Shown here: piece after piece, positions 18,004 to 28,100 of the stretch
How the letters are laid out: every line of letters starts with the position of its first letter
How positions within the stretch are numbered: position 1 is the first letter of the stretch
Assembly: GCF_900177345.1 (NCBI RefSeq)
Contig: NZ_FWZT01000002.1
Location: 1-64,000 of the forward strand
Length of the DNA stretch: 64,000 nt
Reading direction: 5' to 3'
Origin: Pseudobacteriovorax antillogorgiicola
GTDB lineage: Bacteria > Bdellovibrionota_B > Oligoflexia > Oligoflexales > Oligoflexaceae
Position numbers and translations under genes: made by a program
Notes under the pieces: model-generated
What the model was told of the DNA's origin: nothing
The model's input: only the letters and a program-made list of their open reading frames with translations
Database searches by the model: none

Positions 18004-18969
18004 ATGTTTGAGTCATATATCGAAATAATGCAAGATTTGTCGCTTTCTAGCTTGGATCGAGAAACTCTGCAGACATTCAAAGCTAACCCCAACGGTCGGG
18101 TCTTCCTTGCCATTACTGAAATTCTTCACAAGCATGGGTTCGAAGACGATGCCTTGCAATTACTGATGCAGGGGGTGCAGCAGCATCCAACATACAGCGC
18201 GGCGCGAGTTGTCTTGGCCAAACGGCTATTTAAAAGTTCGATCTTTCAGGAAGCTTGGGAAATTCTCGATCAGAGCCCTGTATCCCTCAGAGAAAACAAA
18301 ACGGCACAGATTCTGAAGTTCCGCCTCGCTCTCCTCCTGGGTTACGAAGAGAAGTTGGTTTTTCTCAGGCAGGACATGGATGTTCGTGGGCAGCTCGATG
18401 GGGCTTTGCGACAACTCAATGACGAACTGAAAGCAAAAAGCTTCCAAGATGTTAGGCAAGCATTCCTAGAGGTAGCAAGGGCAGAAGGGTACGAGCTTGG
18501 CGAGCTAAATACTCCCAAGGTAGCGACGGATCAGTTTTCTGAGAACCCTAGTTCTGGGACACTGACAGAAGAGCCTGATCCAGTGCTTCTGGATCGTCTG
18601 ATCGAAGGTTTTTACGTGGCTCCCGTGAGCGAAATCTTTAGCAAGCTCGATGAGGAAGCAACCCCAGACCCCGACAAGCATGACTTGGATGCAGTCACCC
18701 TGGCCCAGGTCTATCGCAAGCAGGGGTGCTTCCAAAAGGCTTTAGAGATTTATCAAAGGCTGCTATATATGGCTCCGAACAACGACTTGTTTAAAAAACA
18801 GGTCGAAGAGTTAAAGTCGCTCCGCGATGAGCAGCATCGGCAGGAACAACACATCGATCCTGATTTGGTGGAACGCCTCGACCAGGTTCAGAAAGTCGAC
18901 GCAAAGATTTCTGCTCTGAATCGTTTGCTAGTGAAATTGGAAGATTATGAAGCACAAAGAGACACTTAA
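18004..18969 (+). CDS. Tetratricopeptide-repeat protein
   Basis: 321 residues, no signal peptide. TPR-like helices occur at ~25-90 (FEDDALQLLMQGVQQHPTY, SIFQEAWEILDQSP) and at ~235-275 (VYRKQGCFQKALEIYQRLL, then MAPNN). A C-terminal coiled coil follows. It is presumably a cytoplasmic adaptor. It lies two bases after the lipoprotein stop and overlaps aroQ by 23 bases, so it is part of the pil transcription unit. Function unknown; the partner could be the pilus machine. Confidence 0.85.
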   Translation: MFESYIEIMQDLSLSSLDRETLQTFKANPNGRVFLAITEILHKHGFEDDALQLLMQGVQQHPTYSAARVVLAKRLFKSSIFQEAWEILDQSPVSLRENKTAQILKFRLALLLGYEEKLVFLRQDMDVRGQLDGALRQLNDELKAKSFQDVRQAFLEVARAEGYELGELNTPKVATDQFSENPSSGTLTEEPDPVLLDRLIEGFYVAPVSEIFSKLDEEATPDPDKHDLDAVTLAQVYRKQGCFQKALEIYQRLLYMAPNNDLFKKQVEELKSLRDEQHRQEQHIDPDLVERLDQVQKVDAKISALNRLLVKLEDYEAQRDT

Positions 18970-19417
18970 GATATTAGTGGCCAGTGGGGTAAATTTAGAT
19001 CTTTTGGGAAAAAGAGAGCCAGAGATCTACGGTCATCAAACGTTAGATGATGTTCACAGGAGCCTTAAGGGCCTTGCTGAGCGATTTTCGAAGGATATTC
19101 AGATTGGTATTCATCTAGAGTGTTTTCAGACCAATCATGAGGGAGTTTTACTAGATAAGCTCTCTGAGGGGTGGGACGGGGTCCTAATCAACCCCGGAGC
19201 ATGGACTCACACCTCCTTAGCCTTAGCCGATCGATTAGCCGGTTTGGCTGTGCCTTTTGTGGAGGTTCATATATCAAATATTTCTCGTCGTGAAGCCATT
19301 CGAAAACATTCTCATACAGCACCTATTGCCGTGGGGGTTACCTATGGATTTGGAGTGCAATCCTACCATACCGGCTTGTTTGGTTTAATTCACCACCTTC
19401 AAAACACTAAGCTATGA
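18947..19417 (+). CDS. aroQ: Type II 3-dehydroquinate dehydratase
   Basis: 156 residues, normal for type II. Conserved blocks: NLDLLGKREPEIYG (Arg ~23, catalytic Tyr ~28), QTNHEG (~61), NPGAWTHTS (~82) and EVHISNISRRE (catalytic His ~108). Two changes from consensus are SGVNLDLLG for GPNLNLLG and Trp for Tyr in NPGAYTHTS. It dehydrates 3-dehydroquinate in the shikimate pathway, which feeds the chorismate used by the men and trp operons elsewhere in the window. GGAAG precedes the ATG, which lies inside the TPR gene. Confidence 0.92.
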   Translation: MKHKETLKILVASGVNLDLLGKREPEIYGHQTLDDVHRSLKGLAERFSKDIQIGIHLECFQTNHEGVLLDKLSEGWDGVLINPGAWTHTSLALADRLAGLAVPFVEVHISNISRREAIRKHSHTAPIAVGVTYGFGVQSYHTGLFGLIHHLQNTKL

Positions 19418-19510
19418 ACCCCAAGCGGCTCAAGATTTGCTTTTAAAGAAATTCCGTATAAGATGGTGATGCAATCTTTAAAAAGTAAATCATCAGGAGG
19501 CCTGGTACGG

Positions 19511-20362
19511 ATGAAACGGGTGATCTTCAACCAAAAGGGTGGCGTTGGCAAGACTTCCATAACCTGTAACCTAGCTGCAGCCTTCGCGAAAAGCGGGAAG
19601 AAGACTCTTGTCGTAGATCTAGATTCACAGGCGAATTGTTCGAAGTATCTCTTGGGTGATCGCATGGAGACCATCAGTCACACGGTGTCTGATTTCTTTG
19701 CTTCAACTCTTAGCTTCCGCCTGTTCCAAGATTCATTGCAAGAAACCATTTACCCCACTGACTATGACAACCTATACACGATCCCTTCTGATGATAGTTT
19801 GAAGGAACTCCAGCCAAAGCTTGAAGGTCGCTATAAGATTTTTAAGCTTGGAGAAGCAATCGATGTAGCGGTGGAAAAGCTTGGATTTGATGAGGTATTA
19901 TTTGATACTCCGCCTGCTCTAAACTTCTATTCCATGTCGGCATTGATGGCAGTTGATGCCGTTCTTATTCCATTTGACTGTGATGCTTTCAGTGCGGACG
20001 CCATCCTTCAAGTGATGGAAGCTGTAGAAGAAGTGCGAGCTGACCACCGGCCTAATCTTGAAGTGGAAGGGATTATTATCAATCACTTTCAAGCCCAGGC
20101 AAAGCTACCTCAGCAAATCATAGAGAGCTTGATCGAGCAGGAACTAAAAATTCTACAGCCCTACCTTTCGTCATCAGTGGTGATGAGGGAAAGTCATAGT
20201 GCGGGAATTCCTCTGCCGTTTTATAAGAGCAATCACAAGCTGAGCAAAGATTTTATGGGACTGGCAGAGGCACTCATGAAGAATAAAGCGGGGACTGATG
20301 CTTCAAATCCTAAGAAAGGCCGGAAAACCCGTTCCAAAGGAGCTCAAAAGGATATGACATGA
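19511..20362 (+). CDS. ParA/Soj-family ATPase without adjacent parB
   Basis: 283 residues. KGGVGKT near residue 9 (deviant Walker A), VVDLDSQANCSKYL (Walker A') and EVLFDTPPALN (Walker B) place it in the ParA family. AGGAGG lies ten bases before the ATG at 19511; the ATG at 19463 has no ribosome site. The C-terminus is a basic Lys/Arg-rich tail (KKGRKTRSKG), perhaps for DNA binding. No parB or parS is visible nearby, so it is an orphan ParA that may position a protein cargo rather than a chromosome. It overlaps pgeF by four bases. Confidence 0.88.
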   Translation: MKRVIFNQKGGVGKTSITCNLAAAFAKSGKKTLVVDLDSQANCSKYLLGDRMETISHTVSDFFASTLSFRLFQDSLQETIYPTDYDNLYTIPSDDSLKELQPKLEGRYKIFKLGEAIDVAVEKLGFDEVLFDTPPALNFYSMSALMAVDAVLIPFDCDAFSADAILQVMEAVEEVRADHRPNLEVEGIIINHFQAQAKLPQQIIESLIEQELKILQPYLSSSVVMRESHSAGIPLPFYKSNHKLSKDFMGLAEALMKNKAGTDASNPKKGRKTRSKGAQKDMT

Positions 20363-21057
20363 CTCTTGATGAGTATCTTAATTTTATGAAAGCAGTGACC
20401 GTTAGCCCCGCTGGCTCCCATTTTAGGCATTGGCAGGAGCAGGGAATCAAGCATGGCTTTGAAGGGGTTGGTGGGCATTTGCAAGAGTACCATCACTGCG
20501 ATCAAGTTCATGGAACCGCCTTGTATGAAGCAGGAAAAGATACGGCTTGGAATTGCGAAGCACGAATTGCAGGGGATGGTATCTATTCAAACGAAAGCAA
20601 ACGTCCTGTAGCCGTGAAGACCGCTGACTGTGTGCCTATTTTGTTGCATAGTGAAAGTCGGGTTATGGCTGTTCACGCTGGCTGGCGTGGATTGAAATCT
20701 GGAATTGTGAGCAAGGCTTTGGAAATCTTACCGCGCGACCGAGTTCAGGTGGGGATAGGGCCTTGTATCTCTTATCACAAGTTCGAAATCGGATTTGAGG
20801 TGGTAGAGGAGTTTCTGAATTCCGACCTACCTATTTCTGAAGGACAATGGCAATCTGTCTTCCAACGGGGAGTTGCAGATCGCTGGCACTGTGACTTAGC
20901 TACCATTGTCTTACTGATACTCGCCGCTAGTGGGGTTTCTGGAAGTCGGGTTGCTTTGATGCGAACCTGCACTATGATGGCTACAGATCAATGGCACAGT
21001 TATCGACGGGATGGAGTTGAGGCAGGGCGGAACTGGTCTTGGATTTGCCTTTCTTAA
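20359..21057 (+). CDS. pgeF: Peptidoglycan editing factor / laccase-domain protein (YfiH family)
   Basis: 232 residues of the multicopper-oxidase-like DUF152 fold. Conserved blocks are CDQVHG (~47), KTADCVPILL (~90), VHAGWRG (~110) and IGPCIS (~135), whose His and Cys residues form the metal/active site. In E. coli PgeF removes or prevents L-Ser-containing UDP-MurNAc errors in peptidoglycan precursors; other members act as purine nucleoside phosphorylase-like enzymes. It overlaps the parA-like gene (ATGA). The family is secure; substrate is not. Confidence 0.9.
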   Translation: MTLDEYLNFMKAVTVSPAGSHFRHWQEQGIKHGFEGVGGHLQEYHHCDQVHGTALYEAGKDTAWNCEARIAGDGIYSNESKRPVAVKTADCVPILLHSESRVMAVHAGWRGLKSGIVSKALEILPRDRVQVGIGPCISYHKFEIGFEVVEEFLNSDLPISEGQWQSVFQRGVADRWHCDLATIVLLILAASGVSGSRVALMRTCTMMATDQWHSYRRDGVEAGRNWSWICLS

Positions 21058-21254
21058 AACTATTTCATAGCCGAAAGAATTTGGAAAAAATAATCATTCT
21101 AGGGGCGTAGAAAGTTTACGTGCCTGTAAGGTCGATAGCCGTGAATTTAATTAGTTATATCAGTGGCTTATTTTTAGCTTTCCCTTAAGGTTTTTTAGTT
21201 AGTCCTGAAGGCCTATCTGGCGTTAAAGGTATTGTAACTTGGGAGGGCAAAGTG

Positions 21255-21572
21255 ATGACAAATCTAAAGACAATCGTTGGACAAATTTTGATGGCAGCAG
21301 CTCTCACAGGCTTGTTTGGAGCCCCCGCAAGTTATGGCATGGATAATCAGCCCGCTGTCGACGAGGTTAAGATAGAAAAGAGCTTCAATCGCATCGTTTG
21401 CTCGGTTGGCAGCATCTACTCTCCTGATCAAGACAACCCCACACTTCTTTATCAGTTCTATCGCAAAGGCAAGTTGGTTCGTAACATCAAAAGCCACGAC
21501 ATTGCAAAGTACATTGCGATTCATATCTCAGAAAATGAAAATGACTATGATTGTAAGGTTAAGGTTCTTTAG
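21255..21572 (+). CDS. Small exported protein of unknown function
   Basis: 105 residues. A clear signal peptide ends near residue 28 (ALTGLFGAPASYG). The mature part of about 77 residues has two cysteines (IVCSVG and YDCKVK) that could form one disulfide. GGAGG lies eight bases before the ATG; a GTG three bases earlier is an alternative start. A 194-base gap precedes it. Its 3' end overlaps the convergent TerB-like gene by 14 bases. No recognised family. Confidence 0.7.
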   Translation: MTNLKTIVGQILMAAALTGLFGAPASYGMDNQPAVDEVKIEKSFNRIVCSVGSIYSPDQDNPTLLYQFYRKGKLVRNIKSHDIAKYIAIHISENENDYDCKVKVL

Positions 21573-23280
21573 ATCCCAGGTGGTAATCCCAAAAAACCCG
21601 AAGCATCATACGAGCGTACTGAGATGAGTGAAGACCTAATTCTTTGAAAAGACTGTTCTTGAAGACTTCTTCTTTCTCATCAATGACTCCATCACTGCCA
21701 ATTGCCTGCAAAACATAGAACGCAACCGCTGGTAGGTGTTTCTGTAAGTTTTTGCTGATGAACCACTTATCGAGAGCCCGGCATAACTGGTTGATTGAGC
21801 AGCCTTTCATCAATTCAGGATAGGTCTTCAGATCTTGGCCCGTGATTTCTAGCTTCTGCATCAGGCTCGCAAGAAGCTTCTTCTCTTCAGAATCTAAAAC
21901 CCCATCCAAACCCAGTGCATTGCCGACTAGAGACACGATTGCGACTTTTACTTTCTTAGGAGCTATAGTTGGAATATCGATAGGATCAAATTCAGCTAGA
22001 AATTTCCTCGATGTCTGAATCAGATTTTTCACGTCTACTGACTCGAAACACTCGAAAAGTTTATGAAACTCATGAAAGTTAGTGTTTTGATCACCAAACA
22101 TATTGGAAGACTCAATCAAGCTGCTTTCGACTCCTTTTAGAGAGGCATCAAGGTAGAGTCTAGAATACATAAGGTTTACCATTTCATCCGAGATCTTGAA
22201 ACGTTTTTGAACAGAATCGAGTAACTTCTTTTCCTCATCGTCGATTTCAAGATTTGAGAAAACCACTCCCATCATTTCGTAGAACACAGCGAAGGCAATC
22301 TCGGGTTCTTTGACTGTTTCTAGAAGGTCGTTGATCGGAATCGCCATTTTTTCACGAAAGATTTCCTGATCGATCTTCAGGTCCATTCGATGGATAAATC
22401 CGCCGATGAATTTGGCTTCTTCAACTTCTGCAATTTGGCCGTCTGACGAAGCTGTATGGCCCATGATGGCTAATAGAACATAGATGGTGTTCTCGTGCAT
22501 CTCCTTTGGAAAGCCGATAGCCTTATCCAGGGAATTTAAGATCTCGTTATGAGATATCGTAAACGGCACGTAGTTGTGTTTCAGATCGGAGTCCCCTCGG
22601 GACAGCTTCTCCTTAAGTTGAGTGATCTTCGGTTTACTTCGATCCAGCATATTAATCCAGCTTCCTACATGCTGATGACGAAGTAGCTCTTTGGCTTTGT
22701 AGTCCTTGTAGACGTTCGGCGCCAACTCTTGAAGAACAAGTGTAGGGGTAACGGGATCTTTTGACGATGTGTCTGACTTATGCTTCTTGTAAGATGTTCG
22801 AAGAAATAGCGAGATAATATCCTTAAGAATATCCTCGCTGGAAAGGTTTTTTTGTAGGGCATGATAGTCGAGTCCTTCTTCAGTATCCACCTTTTTTGTA
22901 TCTGACTCTTCGCCGGTTCTTATAAAATGAAGTGCTTCTATAATGGTGCCTTGCTGTAGGGCGCTTTCAAATTTCTCTAGAAACAGGGGAAAATTATCTC
23001 GTTCTTGTAGGTACATATCACAGAGTTGTTCCACTTCGACGGACTCAGATAGAACCTTTTTAAGTCTTTGGATGAAAATGTCGTCCTCGCGAACCTTAGC
23101 GTGATCCGCATAGGCAAGTGACATGGCAATTAATGAGAGGATTTTCTGTTGCTCAGAATCCAAATTATCCGTGACTGCAATATGACAAAAGGCAGATGAG
23201 ATAGCCTCATGAGACTCCTCTTCACCGGTATCATCAATTTCATCGATTATTTGTTCTTCTTTTTCTGCTGCTTCGCCCAT
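21559..23280 (-). CDS. Protein with tandem TerB-like domains
   Basis: 573 residues, acidic N-terminus, no signal peptide or membrane span. TerB-like helical units recur, each marked by a short acidic loop followed by Glu-rich helix: AYADHAKVRED (~55), GHTASSDGQIAEVEE (~270), FSNLEIDDEEKKLL (~345), GNALGLDGVLDSEEKKLL (~455) and QAIGSDGVIDEKEE (~535). TerB domains are metal-binding helical modules often near membranes. It is the last gene of a four-gene minus-strand block, 15 bases after the propeller receptor, with AAGGAG before its ATG. Function unknown; a cytoplasmic partner of that receptor is inferred. Confidence 0.75.
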   Translation of the reverse strand: MGEAAEKEEQIIDEIDDTGEEESHEAISSAFCHIAVTDNLDSEQQKILSLIAMSLAYADHAKVREDDIFIQRLKKVLSESVEVEQLCDMYLQERDNFPLFLEKFESALQQGTIIEALHFIRTGEESDTKKVDTEEGLDYHALQKNLSSEDILKDIISLFLRTSYKKHKSDTSSKDPVTPTLVLQELAPNVYKDYKAKELLRHQHVGSWINMLDRSKPKITQLKEKLSRGDSDLKHNYVPFTISHNEILNSLDKAIGFPKEMHENTIYVLLAIMGHTASSDGQIAEVEEAKFIGGFIHRMDLKIDQEIFREKMAIPINDLLETVKEPEIAFAVFYEMMGVVFSNLEIDDEEKKLLDSVQKRFKISDEMVNLMYSRLYLDASLKGVESSLIESSNMFGDQNTNFHEFHKLFECFESVDVKNLIQTSRKFLAEFDPIDIPTIAPKKVKVAIVSLVGNALGLDGVLDSEEKKLLASLMQKLEITGQDLKTYPELMKGCSINQLCRALDKWFISKNLQKHLPAVAFYVLQAIGSDGVIDEKEEVFKNSLFKELGLHSSQYARMMLRVFWDYHLGSKEP

Positions 23281-23295
23281 AGTTTTTGTCTCCTT

Positions 23296-25128
23296 TTAGG
23301 CACTTTCCTTATAAGTAACGCCTGATTCTGTTCGAACAGAACGTGGGTTTTTAGCTCTCATATAGTGCACCTGAGAGGTTGTTTTACCTTGATCTTTGAG
23401 GCGCTGCTGCGATGTTTTAGCGCGCATTCGGCAGATGCTCGGAGGCACCCTATTTTTCTTTAGATCTTTTTCCTTTGGTTTCAATCGTTGAGAAAGGTCC
23501 TGGGCAAGGTCATCTTGAAATCCTATCATCTTAGCCTCAACTTTCTTTTGCAGAGGTTTCAGGAAAATACCTGTTAATATTTTTGTAACGATCGCGAGAA
23601 AAGCCGCACCACCACTCAGAGCCCAGACCATCCCCTGCATGCCAATGGTTGCAAACGAGTAACCCCAGACGGTACCCATAATGACATCGTTGATCTTTTT
23701 GCTGGCTTTTTTACGTTTGGTCCAGCCTTTTAGGTAGACGACAATTCCAAACAAGATTGCGAGAATGAGTAATTGGATGAGATAGAACCAATTTTGCTCA
23801 TACCACGGTGGACTTATTTCAAAGTCAAAGTAGACGATCTCGGAAACTACACCATCCGGGGTGCGTGCTCTCACCTTGAATGAATAATCATTCCACATCA
23901 GGTTAGTAAACTCTCGATAAGTGCGTTTTGACCACTGACTCCATTCCGGGTCAAAACCTTCGAGATAGGTTTGGTACTCAATCTCGTCAGCGAGAACAAT
24001 CTCACTACTTGAGTAGTTGAATCGTAAAGCATTTGTTGTATGTTCTAGTACTGGTCGATTCAACTCCGTTGCCTTAGCAAGCTGAACTCCTCCAAGCTCC
24101 TTAAAAAATGCACCACCAAAAATGGTTTCCTGAGTCTTTGTATCAATACAGCTTCGTAGGTATGAAGTGAACGAAGCCACTTGGTCCTTCGCTGCTTCAT
24201 CCGTAACGAGAAACTCTCGATCTGCTAACACAAAAAGTCCACGGGGACCGCTAATCCATAGCTGTCCTTTGCTGTCGATATGAAGACTTTGTATGATGGT
24301 GCCAACTGACTCCATCTGTTCGTCAGTCAGGGGAACCCATTCGATCTTGTCCAAAGTGTAAATTTGAAGCCCCGCGCCTAGGGTGGCGATAAACATATAG
24401 TGGTTGTTGAAGGCGAGATCAGAAATGTGAGAGCCTTTGAAGCGAGTCCGATCAATGCCCTTCCAAGAGCGAATTTGAGGTTCAGATTTTAGCACAAGGT
24501 CAAAAACACCAAGACTCAGTGAGGCTCCTACCCATTTTCCGCTGCTGGTTTTTGCAAAGGCTGTAGCACCGAGTTCAGCGCCGCCAGGGACTTCTGAAAG
24601 CCTGTCGGTACCAACTTTCATAAGCCCTGATTTATTGTCGATGACATACACAGCATTGTCGTCATGAAAGGTGGCTTTGATCAAACCGACGCTTTCGATA
24701 ACCGTGAGCTGGTCATGAATGACGACTAAGCCTCGCTCTCTGATAAAGGCGACATCATCCCCTAATGGCTCAATGGCTACTATATCCCCAAGATCTTTGT
24801 TTTGGGGTAGCTTGATCTCCTGAAATTCCATATCCCCATCACGATTAGGAGAAAGGTAGCCCATGATATGGCGGCCTGCAGTATAGACTTTACCTTCTCG
24901 ATTCATCCCCAATGTTGTGATAGCACTGGGCACCGGAATGGTTCGCCAGTCAATACCGTCGAACTCAAGAACACCTTGATCGCTTGCAGCGAAAATCAAA
25001 CCACGATGGTCCTCTAGGCTATCAGAAATAATGCCGAAGTTATGCTGAGCAGAGCTGAAATGCCTCAGTCTCAGGTCGCCTCGGGCGACCTCGCAGCTAA
25101 AGAGTATGATCAGTAGTAAACTTCGCAT
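23296..25128 (-). CDS. Propeller plus Y_Y_Y membrane receptor lacking a kinase domain
   Basis: 610 residues. A signal peptide covers ~1-17. Residues ~25-330 contain two-component-regulator-propeller-like repeats (DHRGLIFAASDQGVLEFDG; DSKGQLWISGPRGLFVL). A Y_Y_Y domain follows (YLEGFDPEWSQWS, then YSFKVRARTPDG) and ends near 420. A membrane span (~430-450) follows; two more hydrophobic helices near ~480-525 precede a basic cytoplasmic tail. Hybrid two-component sensors with this ectodomain normally continue into HisKA/HATPase; here none is present, so any output must pass through a partner. Its start overlaps the upstream stop (TAATG). Confidence 0.8.
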   Translation of the reverse strand: MRSLLLIILFSCEVARGDLRLRHFSSAQHNFGIISDSLEDHRGLIFAASDQGVLEFDGIDWRTIPVPSAITTLGMNREGKVYTAGRHIMGYLSPNRDGDMEFQEIKLPQNKDLGDIVAIEPLGDDVAFIRERGLVVIHDQLTVIESVGLIKATFHDDNAVYVIDNKSGLMKVGTDRLSEVPGGAELGATAFAKTSSGKWVGASLSLGVFDLVLKSEPQIRSWKGIDRTRFKGSHISDLAFNNHYMFIATLGAGLQIYTLDKIEWVPLTDEQMESVGTIIQSLHIDSKGQLWISGPRGLFVLADREFLVTDEAAKDQVASFTSYLRSCIDTKTQETIFGGAFFKELGGVQLAKATELNRPVLEHTTNALRFNYSSSEIVLADEIEYQTYLEGFDPEWSQWSKRTYREFTNLMWNDYSFKVRARTPDGVVSEIVYFDFEISPPWYEQNWFYLIQLLILAILFGIVVYLKGWTKRKKASKKINDVIMGTVWGYSFATIGMQGMVWALSGGAAFLAIVTKILTGIFLKPLQKKVEAKMIGFQDDLAQDLSQRLKPKEKDLKKNRVPPSICRMRAKTSQQRLKDQGKTTSQVHYMRAKNPRSVRTESGVTYKESA

Positions 25129-28100
25129 TACTGCACCAAGTATGAGAATTCTTCTTCATGTTTCTTGCCCATCCAGTCCACTGCTTCAACAACCAGAGAA
25201 ATCTTACCTTTTTCCTTCAGAACGATTGGTTTGCGATACAGGGAAGGTTTGCCACCGTTGATGCGAAAAAGAACATCGCGGATTCCTGAGTGGCTATCAA
25301 AGGCTTTTATCTGCAAGAGTTCACCAGTATTGAGAACACCCCGAGTAGGAAGCTTCTTGCCAGATCGGTCGCTTAAAGACAATTGCGGTGGTTCCGAGTC
25401 GACAATGATTCTAAATGTTTGTGGTCGCTCTCGATTTCCAAGTTGATCCACTGCATAGAAGGTTAAAGATGTTTCCCCTTGACTGGAGAATGCTAGAGAA
25501 TCGACGAAAGTTTTGAAATCTCCTGCCTTAAGGCGATACTTGATTTCTGCAACGCCCGACTGTTCATCCTGGGATATGACATCGATCTTTGTTGCCGTGT
25601 TAAGGAAGATGACATCGCCAAAGGAGTAATATCGACCGATAAACTCAACTCTAGATCGTGGTGGCGTGGTGTCTTTAATAATGTCAATCGGCTCAGACGA
25701 CGAGCGGTTGCCTAAGTTATCTGAGGCCGAGAGCGCGAATTGCGAAGGCTCATCCTTGATCAAGTTGCCGATATCGACTGTACGTTCAACTTCCTGAGTA
25801 GAGTTGCCAAGGTTGATACTTGTCGATGCAACTCCTCCATATTCGTCGCGAACGTCCAAATACATGGTTGATTTCGGGTTAATATAGTGAGTTCTACCTT
25901 TTGCAAAGTGAGGTCCGACGAAAGAATAGCTTAGCAATGGGCCATCCATATCAAGTATAAATTCCTTAGTCTTATAGGCTTCCTGATTGCCAACATTATC
26001 GATAGAATAGTAGGTCAATTGATGTTCCCCCGCAGGGAGCTTTCTGAGTGCAGCAATGAAGCTGTCTGGTTGATACTCAAAAAAGCTATCATCATTTATT
26101 TTTGCGTAGGTTTTTGCCACTCCTGAACGACGGTCTTCTCCTGAGATATTGAGGTGGCCTTTAGATGAGATTGAATTTCGGTAGGATGGGCCTTGAAAGG
26201 TCACAGTCGAAATAGGTGGCGATGCATCAAGGCTAAAGCGAAAAGTCTTCAATGATTCTTTGTTTCCGATTCGATCGATTGCATAATAGGAAATAGAGTA
26301 TTCCTGCTCAGATTCAAGGCCGGTAATGGATTTGGTATACTCTCTGTAGGGGCTTTCGTTAATTGAGTACATGATTCGATCTACCCCCGCTTGAAGGCTT
26401 GCAGCGGTATCAGCAGAAATCAGTCTAATATTGAGACCGGGCCCAAACCATAGGGTTTCCTGGTCCTGGTATGATTTTGCAATTTCTGGAATCAGTTGGC
26501 TTTGAGGGGCTTTGTCATCTATGGGCAGTGAAATGGTCGCTTCGTGGCCAGCTAGTGCAATTCGAATGAGTTTCTCAGTTTTGTCCCTATTTAGAAATTG
26601 ATCCTTGATGGCATCAATTGGGAGAACGAGATTGAAACCTGGAATTTCACCGCTGAGGCTATCACTGATGGTTAAGGTAAATCCTTTATCAGACGGTCCA
26701 ATAGCGCCTTTGACTTGGTCGTAAACCCACTTAGTTTCTTCGTCTGCGACTTGAGCTTTGGCAGTAATACTTTTGTTTTCTTCAACGAAGTAGGTGCGAG
26801 ATATGATTTCTGAGCGATTTCCCACTCTATCTATGGCATAGAAGCTTATCTTTTTTTGGCCAAGTTGGGAAATTTCTACAACTGACCCGCTATAAGGCTG
26901 GCATTCAGCATCATCAACACAGTAGTAAATATCTGCTAGGCCCGACTCGTTATCTTCCCCATGAAATGAAAAACGAAGAGGTGGCACTGCTACTAGGCGT
27001 TCCTTTCGCTTTGAAACTGAGCTTACGGTTTGAAGGCGTACCTGTGGAGCATTAGGGTCTACATAGATATTGGCTTCGTTCAAGACGCTGTTCCCGGCTA
27101 GGTCTTTGGCAGATAAGCTTATCTTATGTAGTCCGACCTTACTCGGAGCTTTTATCTGTTTTTTTTCGAGAGTGATGGCTTTCTTGTTGAGGGTGATCAT
27201 GATATTGTCAACTCCCGATAGATCATCCTTAGCAACGATGGGTAATGATTGACTTTGCGCGACGTAAACAAGGTCGCCTTCGGTGAACGTTGTTTTTGGA
27301 TACTTGATCGATATTTCAGGGGGCTGACTATCAACGATGAGAGCAAGTTTTTTTAGCTCTTCACGATTGTTTAGCCGATCGACACTGTAGTACTCAAGTG
27401 TGTGGTTACCGGATGCAAGTTCACCGAGACTAATTTCATTTAGGTACTCACTAAATTCAGCATCATTCAAGCGAAATAATATCTTATCCGTGCCAACCAG
27501 TTTATCGCTGGACCTTAGCTCAATAAGTGTCTTGGGACTGAGGTATTTAGGATGACGACTTTTGATCTGACTTGTGGTGGTCGGTGCTGTTGTATCAAGA
27601 ATGAATTTCAGACTACGTGGATATTCCTGGTTTCCCACAAAATCACAAGCAAAGTAATCGAGCTGATATTTGCCATCATCCTTCATTGCCAAATTCTTCT
27701 GGTGGACATCTGTAACCTTACCCTCATTGATTCTGAGGTAAACGCCTCTCGTATCGGATAGATCATCTTGACCTTCGAAGTCCAAACTGAAGCCCTTGCC
27801 ATAGAATATATGACCATCTTTCTCAGTGCGAGGAGCGGCAGAAATCTGCACCTTGGTCTTGGGCGGAGTAGCGTCTGAAATAAAGCGATAGTTTTGTGGA
27901 GTACGTGATTTGATTGATAATTCGTAAGAGCCCTCCTTAAATTGAAGAGCATCAACGGGGGCCTTTTCGGTAATTTTTAGATTGAGGGTGTGGTCTAGGT
28001 TTTCAACTTTGGTAGATAATAAGATGCCATAGTCGAGCGCACTAGGAATGAAAAGCTGGTGATCCTTTTTATTGAAGTAGCTGGTCACCGGGCATAGCTT

